A stretch of 64,000 bases of DNA from Saxidomus purpurata (GCA_022818135.1 JAFMSR010000016.1:2060237-2124236); one strand, 5' to 3'; counted from the first letter of the stretch, positions 23,861 through 37,110 are shown. Notes: generated by a model not told the origin, from the letters alone. Numbers and translations: made by a program.

Positions 23861-25780
23861 GTAGCGTGCTTGATAAAATGTTTTGAAATTATATGCATTG
23901 TACATTACGAAATGTTCTGTTATCTCGCATCTCCAAACCACTCAGGAGTGTTAACTGCATGTCCCATCCTTAATCTAGCCGGACTGAATGCCGTAGTTTT
24001 ATTTGTGTAAACGATGGCATCCCGATTTTTTTGTATTATCGTGCTAAGTGAGATTTAATTCCAAAATCAGCAGCAATGTCTTGCTTTTTGTTATAAATTC
24101 TATATAAACGTTTTATCTTTCGAATACGGGACTGTGCTGTATGAAAATGCATGCACATTTTACTCAAAAGTCAAGACAAGTATCTACTCAAATATGTTTA
24201 CGCTCAGCAAATAGCATTTAATTATAAATGTGTGTGAATCACGTTTAATTCAATGAATTGTTAGTGCAATAATTTGATCGATTATCTGTTATTGTTTGAG
24301 CACCGGTCGTTGTCACTCGTTCACACCTTGCAAACCATAATTATCTGATTAAACGTGAAAACAATGCATTTAGAACGTGAGAAATGCATTGTAACATCTG
24401 TTGAGCTGAGTCTTAATATTACTTCAATTCAATTCAATTAAACTATTTTTATTACACTCATTTCATGTTCTGCATGAATAAATGAGGTTACATATACAAT
24501 ACAATATATGAGGCTCATAGTGATCCAAACAATTTACATATTGATGTAACACTGTAGTACAAATGTTTAACATAACAAAAAAGTCGTTATTTTATATCAA
24601 TAACCTAAACATGCCGGAGAGTTAGCATTGTTTGTAAACATAACAATAGTTACGTGCTATTAGACAATATATTAGTATCATGTTCGATTTGGTCAAATTA
24701 TATTATATTAGTGTAGCATAATAAACAAAATTTAATTGCCATATAATAAACTATGAAGATATTCAGCCTATTTGACAAAGGCACCATGTAACTATTACTA
24801 CCTGTTCCCATACAAAAGATGCAGAATAATACGAAATCTGGAAAAGCTTAACCTCGGAAGTACATGTAAGTATGCATTTGATAAATTTGTAAAACTTGCA
24901 GCACTCAAAGTGTTTTTTAAGATGCACACTGTGAAACATGCAATACTTGGACCACATTATCTGGCTTGGAAAAAACAAAAACTAGGCTAAAAGTCAATAT
25001 CAAGGTCAGCCAATGTCAAAGTGGAAGTTTGCATTAAAAACTGTATATATGGTTCAAATTTCGAATTTCATTGCTGTAGCTTCCGCAAGACCTGTCAGTA
25101 AGGCAACATCCTCGACCATTCCCAGTGCTTTTTAATAAAATAAAACAACAGCTGTCAGTAGGATAGCCTGCTTGACTTTTCTAAATGCTTGTCAATAAAA
25201 CAAAACATTGACAGTAAAAGTCAAAACAAGGATGTGTAAAAGCAAGCGCCACAAGTAGCAAGTTATTAATTCAAGTGTTATCAAACAAGAAATATAAAAT
25301 ATTTGGCCTTACAAAAAAAATACGTGTTGCCATTTTGGCGTTAAAATGAGCAACAATGTTGGCCTTATAAAAAAAATGGTTGGCCTTAAAAAGAACAAAA
25401 AACTTGGCCTAAAACAAAACTTCATGTGGCCGTTTTACTGTTCCCGTGCACTGTCTGCTGGTCATTAACAACCACTACACCAAGTTAATGGTTTTGAAAT
25501 AAAGTTAGGTGGTACGAAAAGCTTAACCAAGGTGTGACACCAACGCCGAAGCAGACACCGAGGCGAGTAGGACAGCTCCCCTTTTTCTTCAAAAAGTCAA
25601 GCTAAAATTGTCAGTAAATAGCAAAACAAAATCTATGTTGACTCTCTAAGTTTAAACTAAAAAATTGTAATCCTCCAAAAAAAAAGTTGAAAATAATATA
25701 TATGGTAACTCAACTGCTTAATACCCGTAAACATTATTGCTAACCATAAGAAGTTACTCAAGTATGTGCATGATAGCACC
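23861..25780. other. Receptor intron with weak repeat fragments
   Basis: 24420-24560 holds a sequence of the kind TTCAATTCAATTAAAC...ATGAGGCTCATAG, also met near 52.2-52.3 kb in part. 25060-25450 repeats words such as AACAAAACATTGACAG and TTGGCCTTA. No gene is seen. Confidence 0.4.
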
Positions 25781-25784
25781 TTGC

Positions 25785-26560
25785 ACGCGAAACTTTAACC
25801 AAAGACTCTAAGTTCAACAAGGGCCATAATTTGTTATAATCTCAAACAGGACTTATCTAACGATAATTGTTTGATACCCCTGAAACCTGTATTAAAGTTT
25901 TGTATCAATCCCATGAGTGGTTACTGACATAGGTGCCTGACAATACCTGCATACACGACTTTAACCAGATTTTCTAAGTCAAACAAGAGCCATAATTTGA
26001 ATTAAATTCACACAAGATTTATCTAATTGAAAGTAAGACTCCCCTAACACTAATGAAGTTTCAATCAATCTCATAAGTGTTTACTGAAATAAGTGTATTA
26101 TAGTAACTTGCATGCAGGACTTTAACCGGAATTCCATAATTTGCGAATAATTCAGTCAAGAGTAATTTAACTTGATTGTTGAAGACCCACAATTCTAAAG
26201 ATGTTTCGAATCAATTTCATATGCCTCATTGTAGCTTGGGCCTGACTTGCATACAATTCATACAAGTGTTATTAAACTTGAATGGCAGACACTCTCATGA
26301 CTTTACTGCAATTACAAACAAATCCATAACTGGTTACTGAAATATGTGTATTATAGTACCTTGCATGCAAAACTTTAACCAAAAGTTCAACAAGGGCCAT
26401 AATTTCTAATTAATTCAGTCAAGGGTAATATAACTTTACTGTTTGATACCCCTAAAGACTTGATCAAATCAATTTCAGCAATGGTAACTTAGATATATGC
26501 CTGATAGAAGATTGCACATAAAACTTTAACCAAATTCAGCTTGCATGCAAAACTTGAACA
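25785..26560. repeat. Tandem array, unit about 160 bp
   Basis: CTTGCATGCAAAACTTTAACC and variants recur near 25788, 25949, 26110, 26362 and 26516 (spacings 161, 161, a longer gap, 154), each followed by AAGGGCCATAATTT and TTGATACCCCT-type words. It leads directly into the GT tract. Confidence 0.82.
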
Positions 26561-26577
26561 CAACTTCTAAGTTCAAC

Positions 26578-26899
<322 letters not shown>

Positions 26900-26900
<1 letters not shown>

Positions 26901-27620
26901 ACACGAGGTTTGTAAAACACAAATGCCCCCCTTGATGCAGTCAGTAATGTGGAAAAGTCGAACTATGTTGACCTTAAGAAAATAAATATTTGGCCTGAAA
27001 AATAAAAATAATTTGGCATTACAAAACAAAATACATGTGGCCTGAAAATATATTTTTCGCATGAAAAGGAACAATAACAATTGTTGGCTTTACATAAAAA
27101 TTGTTAGCATTAAAAAATAGTTGGCCTAAAAGAAAGTTCATGTGGCCGAAAACAAGAAGTCCCAGTGGCCTTGACCTTTGACCTCAAATAAATAGGGCTC
27201 ATCTGCTGGTCATGACCAACCTCCACATCAAGTTTTAAAATGCAATGCCAAAGCAATCTCGAGTTATCATGAGGCGGAAACCGTTTTACTTTTCCAAGTC
27301 ATTGTGACCTTGACCTTTGACCTTCTGACCCCAAAGTCAATAGGAGTCTTTTGCTGGTCATGACCAACCACCACATTAAGTTTCAATCCTAGGCTCGAGC
27401 GTTCTTGAGTTATCGTCCGAAAACCACTTGGAAGACGGACGGCTGTTGCTTGACCTTTGACCTCCTGAACTCAAAATCAAATTTGGTCATCTGCTGGTCA
27501 TGACCAACCTCCACATGTTGTTTCAAGATGCTACGCCCCAGCGTTCTTGAGTTAGCGTCCGGAAACCGTTCGACAATTCCGGGTCATCGTGACCTTGACT
27601 TTGGAGTTTATGGGTCACAC
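26900..27620. repeat. Tandem array, unit about 140 bp
   Basis: GACCTTGACCTTTGACC recurs near 27170, 27308, 27448 and, degenerate, 27590, each followed by CTGGTCATGACCAACC and a GAGTTATCGTCC-type word. Before it, 26940-27140 has repeated TTGGCCT words. Confidence 0.82.
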
Positions 27621-27808
27621 TCCCACATATAGTGTGCAAGTTGTACTGTCCTTTTGTCAAGTATCATTAAGATTGAAACTGTATATAAACAGATATAACA
27701 AGAAAACGAAGCTTGCCTTAAAACTTTAACTAATAACGACAATGCCACTGCCGCCGCCAACACAACTTATTCTTCGATTTAGTCAAACTAAAATCAATAC
27801 AAACTTAC

Positions 27809-28141
27809 CTAATGGAACTATTTCAATAGTTCGGACAGCCGATTTTATCTCATTTGATACAACGATGTCATAGAACCCGAACTTCTCCTTTGAATCTATC
27901 ATGATGCTAATAGTAGCCCTGGTCCCGTCCGTTTTAATAATGTGTGAAAATACTGGCAAATCCACTTCTACATGAGATTTTGAAACAGTGTAGGTGAAGT
28001 CTGTTTGTCTTGATCCATTTAAGTTTTTATAGCATTTGACATCAGACCCTTCTACATTAGAGTAATAGTCAAACGGGAATGTGACGTTTTCCTTCAATTT
28101 TCCAGAAAATTTCTCACTCAAATGTATCATTATCGGGTATG
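27809..28141 (-). CDS. Receptor exon: divergent Ig-like domain before FN3
   Basis: The 333 bp exon has phase 1 at both ends (acceptor TTTTTCAG, donor TTAG|GTAAGT) and codes residues 799-908. It has the length and strand rhythm of an Ig domain, ending GFYDIVVSNEI, where a normal domain would have G-x-Y-x-C. Both canonical cysteines are missing: the first position reads VTFPFDY and the second is Val in FYDIVV. The only Cys is in SDVKCYK. It could be a cysteine-free Ig fold stabilised by packing. The splice signals and phase make it a real exon. Confidence 0.85.
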
Positions 28142-28339
28142 CTGAAAAATGCAAAAAGTAATCTATTACACTTGTTTTTAGATGTAGTAACAAGAGGGCC
28201 AATATGGCCCTTTATCACGCACCCTCAATTTGAATGAAATTTAATCTTAAACCACAATATAAACACAAATATTCTGTTTAAAATTGACCATGACAAAATA
28301 AAACATACAGACCAACTCAAATAATGATTGGCTATAAAA

Positions 28340-29080
28340 CTATATTAATAAGGTTTTTCATGGATTTGACCTGGTGACCTTGTTTTTAATAACATGTGAC
28401 ACAAATTCACTCTAACAAAGTTTCATGATAGCTGGGTATTACATTGTACATGTGGCCACTAGAATGTTACCAAGATTTGCATTTGAATTGTTCTAGTGAC
28501 CTAGTTTTTTACCCCAAGTGACCCAGTTTTAAACTCGACCTAGAAATCATTGGAAAAACAATTCATACCAGTTTTTAGAAATATTAAACGCGGCCTCTAA
28601 AAAGTTAATAAAGTTTACCTTTGATTTCACTTTGTGACATAGTTTTTGACCCCAGGTGACCAATATTCATTTGTCATAAAAATCATTCTGACCAATGTTC
28701 ATGATTGAGAAAGAAATGTAGCCTCTAGAGTGTTAACAAGGTTTGTCTTTGATTTGACCATGTGACTTAGTTTTGACCACTATTAAGCTATTATTTGATT
28801 TTGACCTTTAAAATAATTTAGACAAACATTCTGACCAATTTTCACGATGAGTCAGGGTAACAGAATTAAATGTGACCTCTATAAAGGTTTTCTTTTATTT
28901 GACTGTGTGACCTAGTTTTGGACTCAAGGTGACCTAGATTCGAACTTGGCCTAGAAATCATTGAGACAAACATTCTATCCAATTTTCTCTTGTTTTTGTT
29001 AACAAGGTTTTTCTTTGATCAGACCATGTGACCTCAGATGACCCAGATTCGAACTTGACCGACAAAAGATAAGAACTATC
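28340..29080. repeat. Tandem array, unit about 135-145 bp
   Basis: GTGACCTAGTTTTTGACCCC-type words recur near 28369, 28499, 28638, 28766 and 28909. They are interleaved with ACAAACATTCTGACCAATTT and GCCTCTAGAATGTTAACAAG words. The same family is found at 32.2-33.2 kb. Confidence 0.82.
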
Positions 29081-29139
29081 ACTAAAGGTTTTGAATCCCC
29101 CCACCCCGAACATCCTACTGACACAGTACATAAAATTTA

Positions 29140-29680
29140 TTTAATAGTTGATGATTTAATTATTGGACCTGCACAAATTAAGGCTTCTGTGAAGTATCAT
29201 AATATGCTGACCAGGGGTTATGGAGATTAAGAGGGCCAAATTGTTTTTATTATGTCGAACTCCTGTGACCTTGACCTAGTGACCCGAAACATGGACCATA
29301 CACAACTAAGCATGGTATTTATCACTTCTGTAAAATATCATTTAATTGTGACCACGGGTTCGGACCCGAAACATTGAAAATGCACAACTCGGCATTGTAC
29401 TTATAACTTCTGTTACATAAGTATCATACAATTCTAACCAGGGGTTTTGGAACTTTAGCGTCCACACTATTTTACTATATTGAGCCCCTGTGACCTTGAC
29501 CTTTGACCTAGTGAAATAAGATAATGCACAATTAGGCATTATACTTATCACTTCTGTGAAGTATCATTAAATTCTGACCAGGGATTTTGGAGATTTACCG
29601 TCCACAAGATTTTCCTATCTCGAGCCCCTGTGACCTTTGACCTAGTGACCCGAAACTTACACTGTGTGTTCGGGGGTATA
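29140..29680. repeat. Tandem array with GCATTGTACTTATCACTTCTG units
   Basis: Words ATGCACAACTAGGCATTATAC, CTTCTGTGAAGTATCATTAAA and GAGCCCCTGTGACCTTGAC recur at spacing of roughly 150 bp with one shorter, deleted unit. Non-coding. Confidence 0.75.
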
Positions 29681-29734
29681 ATAAACATTCTTACTAATTG
29701 TCTTGAAGCAGGCCAGGCCAATAAACATTTGCAA

Positions 29735-29927
29735 TAAGGGGAGCGGTGGTGTAGAGGTTTAGGTGTCGGCCGCTCATCCCGGAGGTTGCGGGTTCGAGCC
29801 CCACCAAGGTCACGACCGTACCTCCTCATATGACACCAGTACTGGTTTTTCCAGGAAGCGGACTCGAAAGTGACTGGATAAGCAACAAGCTTTCTTCACA
29901 ATCGAGCTAAAATAAATTAGTATAAAC
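29735..29927 (+). mobile_element. tRNA-derived SINE with 13 bp target duplication
   Basis: A tRNA-like head (A box GGTGTAGAGGTT, B box GGGTTCGAGCCCC) leads into a body with CCAGTACTGGTTTTTCC and a tail CACAATCGAGCTAAAATAAA. The copy is flanked by perfect direct repeats TAAACATTTGCAA at 29722-29734 and 29928-29940. Polymerase III promoter boxes are in the head. Non-coding. Confidence 0.93.
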
Positions 29928-29999
29928 TAAACATTTGCAACGCTTTTGAATTTGGTAGCATATTATTTGAAATTTGAAGACATAAGTGACAGGAATTTA

Positions 30000-31229
30000 T
30001 ACTGGAGCCTTTTAATATGACTATATGTTCTAAAATACAAAATTTACATCTAGCTTGAAGAACTTTATTTTTTTACCAAAATCTGAGAGCGAGCAGCTTT
30101 AAGTTAGAGAGAAGAAAAATTATAAAAATGTCTTATCTTTGCAATAGTAACTTCAACGTGATGAGGCCAATTTGGCTGGTTACTGGTTTTGGCTGAGATA
30201 TTAGGCCAATAAACACTCGCAGCAATTTAAGTGAAAAGGTTTGAGAGCGGACAACAAAATGTGATTTTGGCTATTAAAAATGTATTCACTCTTGAGTAAC
30301 TTGGCAATTTGGCTGGTTATCGAACTTGGCCGAGATATTTGACTCATGAACATTCACAGCAATCTGAGTGCAAATTGGTTAGGAGTTACATTTGTAGTGT
30401 GTTTAAGTTCAAGAGCGGGTAACTAAATTCACACCAAGTTTTGTAAAGTTCCCCTTAGAGTTGTTGAAGTAAGAGAGCAAACAACTTTTCGTATGAGCCA
30501 CTTGAGGATAAATAAAAATATTGTCCAGGCAGAAACATAGAAAATCCAATTAAATTGTGAACTCATAAAAGCATTCCCTTTGTATATGGAGTAGCCTCTC
30601 CACCAGACTAGATGATAATATTTTTGATTAAAACTTCATGCAAACACGTTCAGCCTCTTGTTTTAACAGGGCTCAATCATTTTTGGCAGCAAATGGAGGG
30701 AATTTGCATGGCATAAGTTGGCAAATAATCACAAAATAGAAGTAAATGTAAGGTCTGAATGTCAGTCTATAATATGGAGATAAACAGTAAGGTTAAATTA
30801 ACAATCAAAGTTAATTCAGATATAACACAGCAATTATTTTTCCAAACATACTTATTCATATTGGATACTGGTAGTGTATGAAAACCTTTTGTATGATATT
30901 ATATTGATGCTACACTGTAGATACATACGCCACATTAGTTACTCACTAGATTTGTTGCTTAAATCAAAGATATCAACTGATGCATGTAAAATTTGACATT
31001 AAATCAGTTTTTGGATCTACATGGATATCAGTACAGGGATATATAAACTAAAGTACATTGTTGCAGAAGGGCAAGACCCAAAGTTGCTAAAATGAGCATG
31101 CTGGACTGCAAATGGATAACATAGCCATAAGTCACCTAGCACGGTATAGTACAGTGCTTATCCTGAGCCAATGGCTAAAGTTAAAGTTCAAACGGTTTAA
31201 ATTATCATCAGAATACTGAACCCACTTAC
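30000..31229. other. Receptor intron with a weak two-unit repeat
   Basis: GCCAATTTGGCTGGTTACTG, followed by a GGCTGAGATATT word, occurs near 30165 and again near 30305 (period about 140 bp). The rest is unremarkable AT-rich sequence. Confidence 0.5.
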
Positions 31230-31523
31230 ATTTTACTAACAATAGAGCTGATCCTTCCATATATTCTTTATCGGTACCAAATACTTTAATTCCATTGCTA
31301 GCAGAGCAACTGTAAACACCAGAGTGCTCATATGTCAAAGTATTTAATTGAAGATTCTTTCTTCCTGTGTGCTCTGACAAAATTGTATCATATCCTGGCC
31401 ACTTCTGTATCCAGTTGCCATAGCTATAGCCAGTGTTTGGAATACCAGAAGCATTACATATTATTGACACAGATTGTTCCTTTATAGTTGTGTTTGTTGT
31501 CACTACACTGACAACTGGGGGAT
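31230..31523 (-). CDS. Receptor exon: Ig domain 7
   Basis: Residues 701-797 come from a 294 bp exon with phase 1 at both ends (acceptor TTTTCAG, donor T|GTAAGT). The first Cys lies in VSIICNASG, the core Trp in YGNWIQKW, and the second Cys in SGVYSCSASNGI. It is related to the B-type domains but has a longer B-C region rich in Gly and Tyr. The frame is open from acceptor to donor. Confidence 0.92.
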
Positions 31524-31789
31524 CTGAAAAGAAACATTTTAAAAATGTGAAACTGGAAGTACAGTAAAGTATTAGCTAACAGTGGGACATCATGGCCCTA
31601 TATCTTTCACCTGAGTGAACATAGAACGTCTGCAATACATGATAAGATCTGAACAGTTCGTGAAAAAAAGATAATACTTGTGTTTTTGAGCAGAGCTCTG
31701 TGGACAATATTGTAGTAAAAGACCATACAAGTGACGATCCTGTGAAGTTTGGTTGAAACTGGACAAGTTGTTAAGAAGATATCGGTAAC

Positions 31790-32215
31790 AGGTTTTTCTA
31801 TTTTTAGCTCTGATGGCCATTTTGTGCAGCTGACTGGATCCATTTGAGCAATTGTGAAAGAGGACCATCCAATGAACTACCCTTAGGAGTTTGGTTCAAA
31901 TAGAGCCCAGTGGTAAAGGAGGTGTTGTTTAAAGTTTTTTGTCTATTTTTAGCTCTGGTGGCCATTTTGTGCAGTGGAGCGGAACCATTTGAGCAATTGT
32001 GTTAGGACCTTTCAAGCAACTATCCAGTGAAGTTTGGTAGAAATTGGCCCAGTGTTTAAGATGTCGTTTAAAGGTTTTTCTCTTTTTTCAACTCAAATGG
32101 CCATTATGTGCAGTGGGACAGAACTATGAAAGCATCTACGGAACAATCCTGTAAAGTTTGGGTAAAATTGGCCCAGTGGTTAAGGAGATGATATCTTTTG
32201 AAGCAATTGTTGATG
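31790..32215. repeat. Second array of the GTGCAGTGGAGC family
   Basis: GGCCATTTTGTGCAGTGGAGC-type words occur near 31815, 31960 and 32100, with the same companion words as the 17.6-18.8 kb array. It begins just beyond the acceptor of the Ig exon at 31523. Confidence 0.8.
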
Positions 32216-32219
32216 ACGC

Positions 32220-33220
32220 GTGTCTTTCCATCATTTGACCTGGTGAACTAGTTCTTGATCAAATGTAACCACGTATTGAATTTGTCCGAGATCTTGTGGC
32301 TATACATCTTTGGTGCAAGTTTAGTGAAAATTGCAAAGGACATGACCAGAGTATTGATGAGCCTAAGTGTGGACGACAAACTGCCAGAAGACATAGAGCT
32401 TACTTAGCTTAAATAACAAGAGGGCCATAATGGACCTAAGGTGTTCACCACAGAACCACTGCTCCAAAGGACAAAAATAGGTCAAAAGGTCATACACAAG
32501 GTAAATGTAAACAGATAGCAGACAGACAGGCGACGGAAACCAGGCGAACACAATAGCTCACCATGAGGTATAAAAGTACCCAGTGACCTTGACCAAACTA
32601 AAACAGCCAGTTATCTTGACCAAGACAAAAATGAGAATGAGAAAAACGGTGACCTTGACTACCACCCCATTCCATTCACTAATGTTTTCAATAAAACTTT
32701 AAAGGATGGTTAACTAAAGGGCTGTTTAAATTATTTAACGATGGGGTCCAAAGGTCAGCCAGTTTTGAAATTGACATAGGAATCATTTAGACAAACAATC
32801 GGATCAATTTTCATGATAACTGATTAAAACATGTGTTCTTTATAGTGTTAACAACGTATTATTTTACTAGACCGTGTGACCTCATTTTTTATCCAAGGTG
32901 ACCCAGATTCGAATTTGACCAAGACATCATTGTGACAAAATTAATATTCAGACCAATTTCCGGTTAACTGGGTAATAAGTGTGGCCTCTAGAATGTTAAC
33001 AATGTATTTCTTAAATTTGGCCCTGTGACCTATTTTTTAACCCCAGGTGATCAAGCTTTGATCTTGATTTAGAAATCATTTGGATAAACATTCTGACCAA
33101 TTTCATGATGATTGGATAGTACATGTGACTTCTAGACTGTTAACAGTGTTTTTCTTTGATTTGTCCAATTGTCATGAAGACTGGATTTCAAAGTGACCTC
33201 TGGAGTGTTACAATGTAACA
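32220..33220. repeat. Second array of the GTGACCTAGTTTTTGACCC family
   Basis: Words CCATGTGACCT, AGTTTTTGACCCC, AATCATTTGGACAAACATTC and GCCTCTAGAATGTTAAC recur with spacing of about 130-160 bp, as in 28.3-29.1 kb. Confidence 0.8.
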
Positions 33221-33699
33221 AGGTAAGTGTGAAACGACAAACATACAATGGATAATAACTCTGTGAAAAATAATCCGAACAAAACCTGCATGCACAACAA
33301 AGCTTGGTATCAACTACCCATGCGAGGTTTCATTCAATTCTGTGCAAGGTCTTGGAGGTGTAGCGTGTACAGAGAGACAGATGTGCAATCAAGCTTAATC
33401 CTGTATACCCGTACTGACAAATCTGTTGTGTGGGGGTATAAACAAGAGCTCAACTTTTTTCAGTGCTTGCCGAAAAAACAAAACTTTGACAGTTAAAGGC
33501 AAAACGAGGATCTGTATAAACAAGGGCCACAAGTAGCAAGATATTAAGTCAAGGGTTATCAAACTAAAATGTTTGATATCCCTGAATACTACAGAAAAGT
33601 TGTAGATTAATACTTCAAGTGGTTGATATAATTATGTGCATGACAGTGCCAGTTGAACACAAGACTTTAACTAGGAATTTCTAAGTACAAATCAAGAAA

Positions 33700-34255
33700 C
33701 ATTTTTACAGAGTTATCTTCTCTTGCTTACAGATGGGTGTCATGATGGTAAATAAGTACTCCAACTTTCAAAGTAATATTTCAAATGGTTAAGTCAACAA
33801 GTGGACAAGAATGAAAATTTCAACTAAGTTTCTCAGTCGAAAAGGGCCAAAATTCAAATAAAATCCTTGACAGAGTTACCTTCTCCTGCCTATGTTTGGG
33901 GATCATGATGGTAAATAAGTAATCCAACTTTCAAAGAAATATCTCAAACAGTTCAGTCAAAAAGTGGACTAGTACGAACAACTTAACCGAGATTCTTAGT
34001 TGATAAATTGCCTTAATTTTTTAAAAATCCTTGACAGAGCTACCTTCTCTTGCCTTCAGATGGGGGTAATGATGCAAACATGTTTTCCAACTTCCAAAGC
34101 AATATCTCAAAGGGTTAAGTCAATAGTGGATTTTACCCCTATTCAGTGTATTTTCTAAGTAAAAAAAGGGGCATAATTCTGACAAAAACCTTTTCAGAGT
34201 TATGTACTCTTGTCTGTTGATGGAGGTTATGATGGTAAACAATAAACATAACTAA
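33700..34255. repeat. Tandem array, unit about 160 bp, abutting an Ig exon
   Basis: ACAGAGTTATCTTCTCTTGC and variants occur near 33709, 33868, 34034 and 34193 (spacings 159, 166, 159), each followed by GGTGTCATGATGGTAAATAA. The last unit ends a few bases from the splice donor of the Ig exon at 34261. Related units lie near 14215 and 15516. Confidence 0.85.
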
Positions 34256-34260
34256 CTCAC

Positions 34261-34536
34261 AATATACTGTAAGCAAAACAGTTTTCTCATCTGCCGTTTC
34301 TATTCCATTGTCTGCAGTACATCTGTATGTTCCAGCATCTGTTCTTCTTACATTACTTTTAGTGTATGCTAACTGGTTGTTGTCGAGAGTTCCAGTGCCT
34401 TGATGGAGAATACCACTGTGTCCTTGTTTGTACCAACTGAAGGTAGATTCAGGTTTACTGGAAGCTTTACATGGAAAAAGAGTATTACTTCCCTCCACAG
34501 CTGTTATGTCATACATCGGGTCAATCAATGGACGAT
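34261..34536 (-). CDS. Receptor exon: Ig domain 6 (module B')
   Basis: The 276 bp exon has phase 1 at both ends (acceptor TTTCAG, donor T|GTGAGT) and encodes residues 609-699. The first Cys is in LFPCKASSKP, Trp in FSWYKQ, and the second Cys in AGTYRCTADNGI. It is the partner of the domain at 41225-41494. A tandem repeat array with units of about 160 bp (from about 33.7 kb) abuts the donor side of this exon directly, leaving little unique intron. Confidence 0.93.
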
Positions 34537-36246
34537 CTGAAATATTAAAGTTTTAAAACTTTGTCAACTAAAGAACCTATTACCAGGTAAGGTTTTACCC
34601 TTACCCTGTTAAATTTCTAAACTGAAATTGCCTTCTTTTATTTAGGACTGTACCATTGCTTGTGTCAAGAGGTGACCTGAGTAAATTCAATGACGGAATA
34701 ACAAACAATGCATGTCATAATCAGACTGCACACATATGTAGGCTATTCATGAATTGCCTTGATTGCAAAGTCAGAATCATTTGCCATTTGTAGGCTTAAT
34801 GGAATACGATCCAATAATTAATCACATCTAGAAATGTTCACTGAAGCCTATGTGGATAAGAATTTAAAGGGTAATTCTGTTATTGTACTCCTTTGTTTTT
34901 ATTTTTGTTATATTTCATAAATCAATTGCACCGCGATTTAAGATTCCGTTTAATTGACTATTATAATTCATTTTAAACATTTTGGATCAAACCTTTTTAA
35001 AGCAAATATTATCCAAAATGTTGCATATGTACATCAAGGAAAAGTTAACATTTAAGGTAGCTTGCGGGTTTTCCCCAGAAGTCGGGTCATTTTTTAAAAA
35101 GGCAACGCAGATTTAAGATATTTGGCATGACAACCCCGTGACTACTTGACTTTTGTAGAAATAATACGGTGGAGTGATATTTCCATGGAAACTGAGTTAA
35201 AAGCGCCCCCTAGCGGGGAGGTGTATTTTCGTCAATGTTCGTGTTATTTTCGATATATCTCTGTCTATGTAGATAACGAAACAATCTAACTTTCATAAAT
35301 GCAATGTCGAATCATTTATCCATCTGAAAAAATGAAAATATCTTAAATTTGTTTGCCAAAAATATGAAAAAGTGTGGAACAAACAATGTAGCGGCGACAA
35401 TTTTCAAAGCAAAAATAACTGCAAAGTTGACGCATTTAGCGTCAATTGCGAATAACGGCCCGAGAGATTTTTTTTAAAGGCGCAATGGAATCTTAAAGTT
35501 TAAAGCATTTTTATCAAATAAAAAAGGGGGGTCACCGTCCTTCTTTTCGTGCCACTGAAACTTTTTTGAAGTGGGGAAAAACATGAGAAACGTTGACGTA
35601 CAAGATTGGCGTGACGTAACGAACCGCTACTGACGTTTTCTGACGTTTCTTGTAAAAATAAATTACTAGCGTTGTTGTTTTATTATGCAGAAGTGATGCT
35701 TGCCAGTATGAACGTTTTATATAGAGTATTTACCTAAACTTTGATACAGTGTTTTATAAATTACTCTTACTTACAAAATCGACTTAGTCAATGCTGGCAT
35801 AAAAGATACCTAGTTGTTTTCCGGAGAGATATAAATTGAACAACAACAAACTTCTTAATACAGTACCCGCAAGAAAAGATTATATGATGAAACGCGAACA
35901 ACATTATCAATACCAGACGAGCGATTCAATCGGGTTACATACGATATAATTACAGTTTAAATATCTTTATCATACATGTACTTAGACACAAACCGTGTAT
36001 CACAACAGCATTTAAGCCATCATCTTTTTATAATGAAATGCTGTCGCAGTTTCAATAATTTTTCTTTTTATACGGAACAGTCCAGAAAATACTTCTCATT
36101 ATACCCGGATATACAACTACATTCTTTTTTGTTTTCTGCAAAAACAGAATGAAAACAGCGGTATGTGCTATAGAATAGTAAAGACTAATGTTTTAAAATT
36201 GTCTTCGCCCGTCCATTGATTCTATGTGTCTGTAGTTTCCCTTCAG

Positions 36247-36441
36247 TGGAGACGTAGTGACACAGGCGGGCGCGTTCGCCTCAGGGTCGGAAGGTCCTAG
36301 TTCGATCCCAATCAATGCCATGGCGGTTGTGTCCATAGGCAAGACACAAATATTTACACATTGGAATGAGTCTCCAGAGCGATTATCTAAGTTGTAAGAA
36401 CTTGTTTCGCAATCGGGAATAAATAAATGAGTATAAATTAA
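36247..36441 (+). mobile_element. tRNA-derived SINE inside the TTAA element, 14 bp target duplication
   Basis: The tRNA-like head (GTAGTGACACAGGCGGGCG..., B box TAGTTCGATCCC) is followed by a short body and the tail TTGTAAGAACTTGTTTCGCA and AATAAATAAATGAG. Direct repeats TAGTTTCCCTTCAG flank it at 36233-36246 and 36442-36455. It inserted after the host TTAA element. Confidence 0.94.
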
Positions 36442-37014
36442 TAGTTTCCCTTCAGTTTCTATAGGAACTGTATTTTTAATTTCCAAATGCCAGTAGTTGC
36501 GTTTGCTGTAAAGAATTGATAAAAACATTATACGCCTCTTATTAAGAACCTAACCCAAAAATAAAGGGAAATACATGAATGATAGTGTGGTTGGGCAAAG
36601 TCGGACCAGCTATATTCAATAAAACATCGCTTTTACCGCACGTTTCCCTGACATCAAAATACGGATATGAATTAAGAGATATTGAGCCGACTGGAGTGGT
36701 CTTTATTAGGTACAAGACATGTATGACCCAATAAAAGGACTGTAATGCGAATAGAATTACCAAGGGAAAAAGGTCTGAGGTAAATAGTTGGGGTTACTGC
36801 TGAATACATCCTGAAACCCCGTGTCCGCTTGAGAACTGTCGTATCTATACCCTCTCCATGCAGATATATAAAGCATATTTCTGATTATCTCAGCAAATTA
36901 AGTTCATGTAAACTGATGTTTGCGAAAAACTGTCATCTTTAAATTACTAATATAAATGTTTTGAAACTAATTTATTATTGTAAATTAGCGTTATCTTCAA
37001 AATTCATGTCTTGG

Positions 37015-37110
37015 AGTTGTTGCGATGGCCGCCGAGTGGTTTGAGGTGTTCGAAATTTGCATTGCTAGCCGAAGCCGCCGTGCGTACAGGCCCGAGTCCT
37101 GACTTCTGCC
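37015..37110 (+). repeat. Possible SINE head, Ser/Leu tRNA-like
   Basis: GGCCGCCGAGTGGTTTGAGG resembles a class II tRNA 5' half, and GGCCCGAGTCC lies where a B box would be. No clear tail or flanking duplication was found, so this may be an old SINE fragment. Confidence 0.4.
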
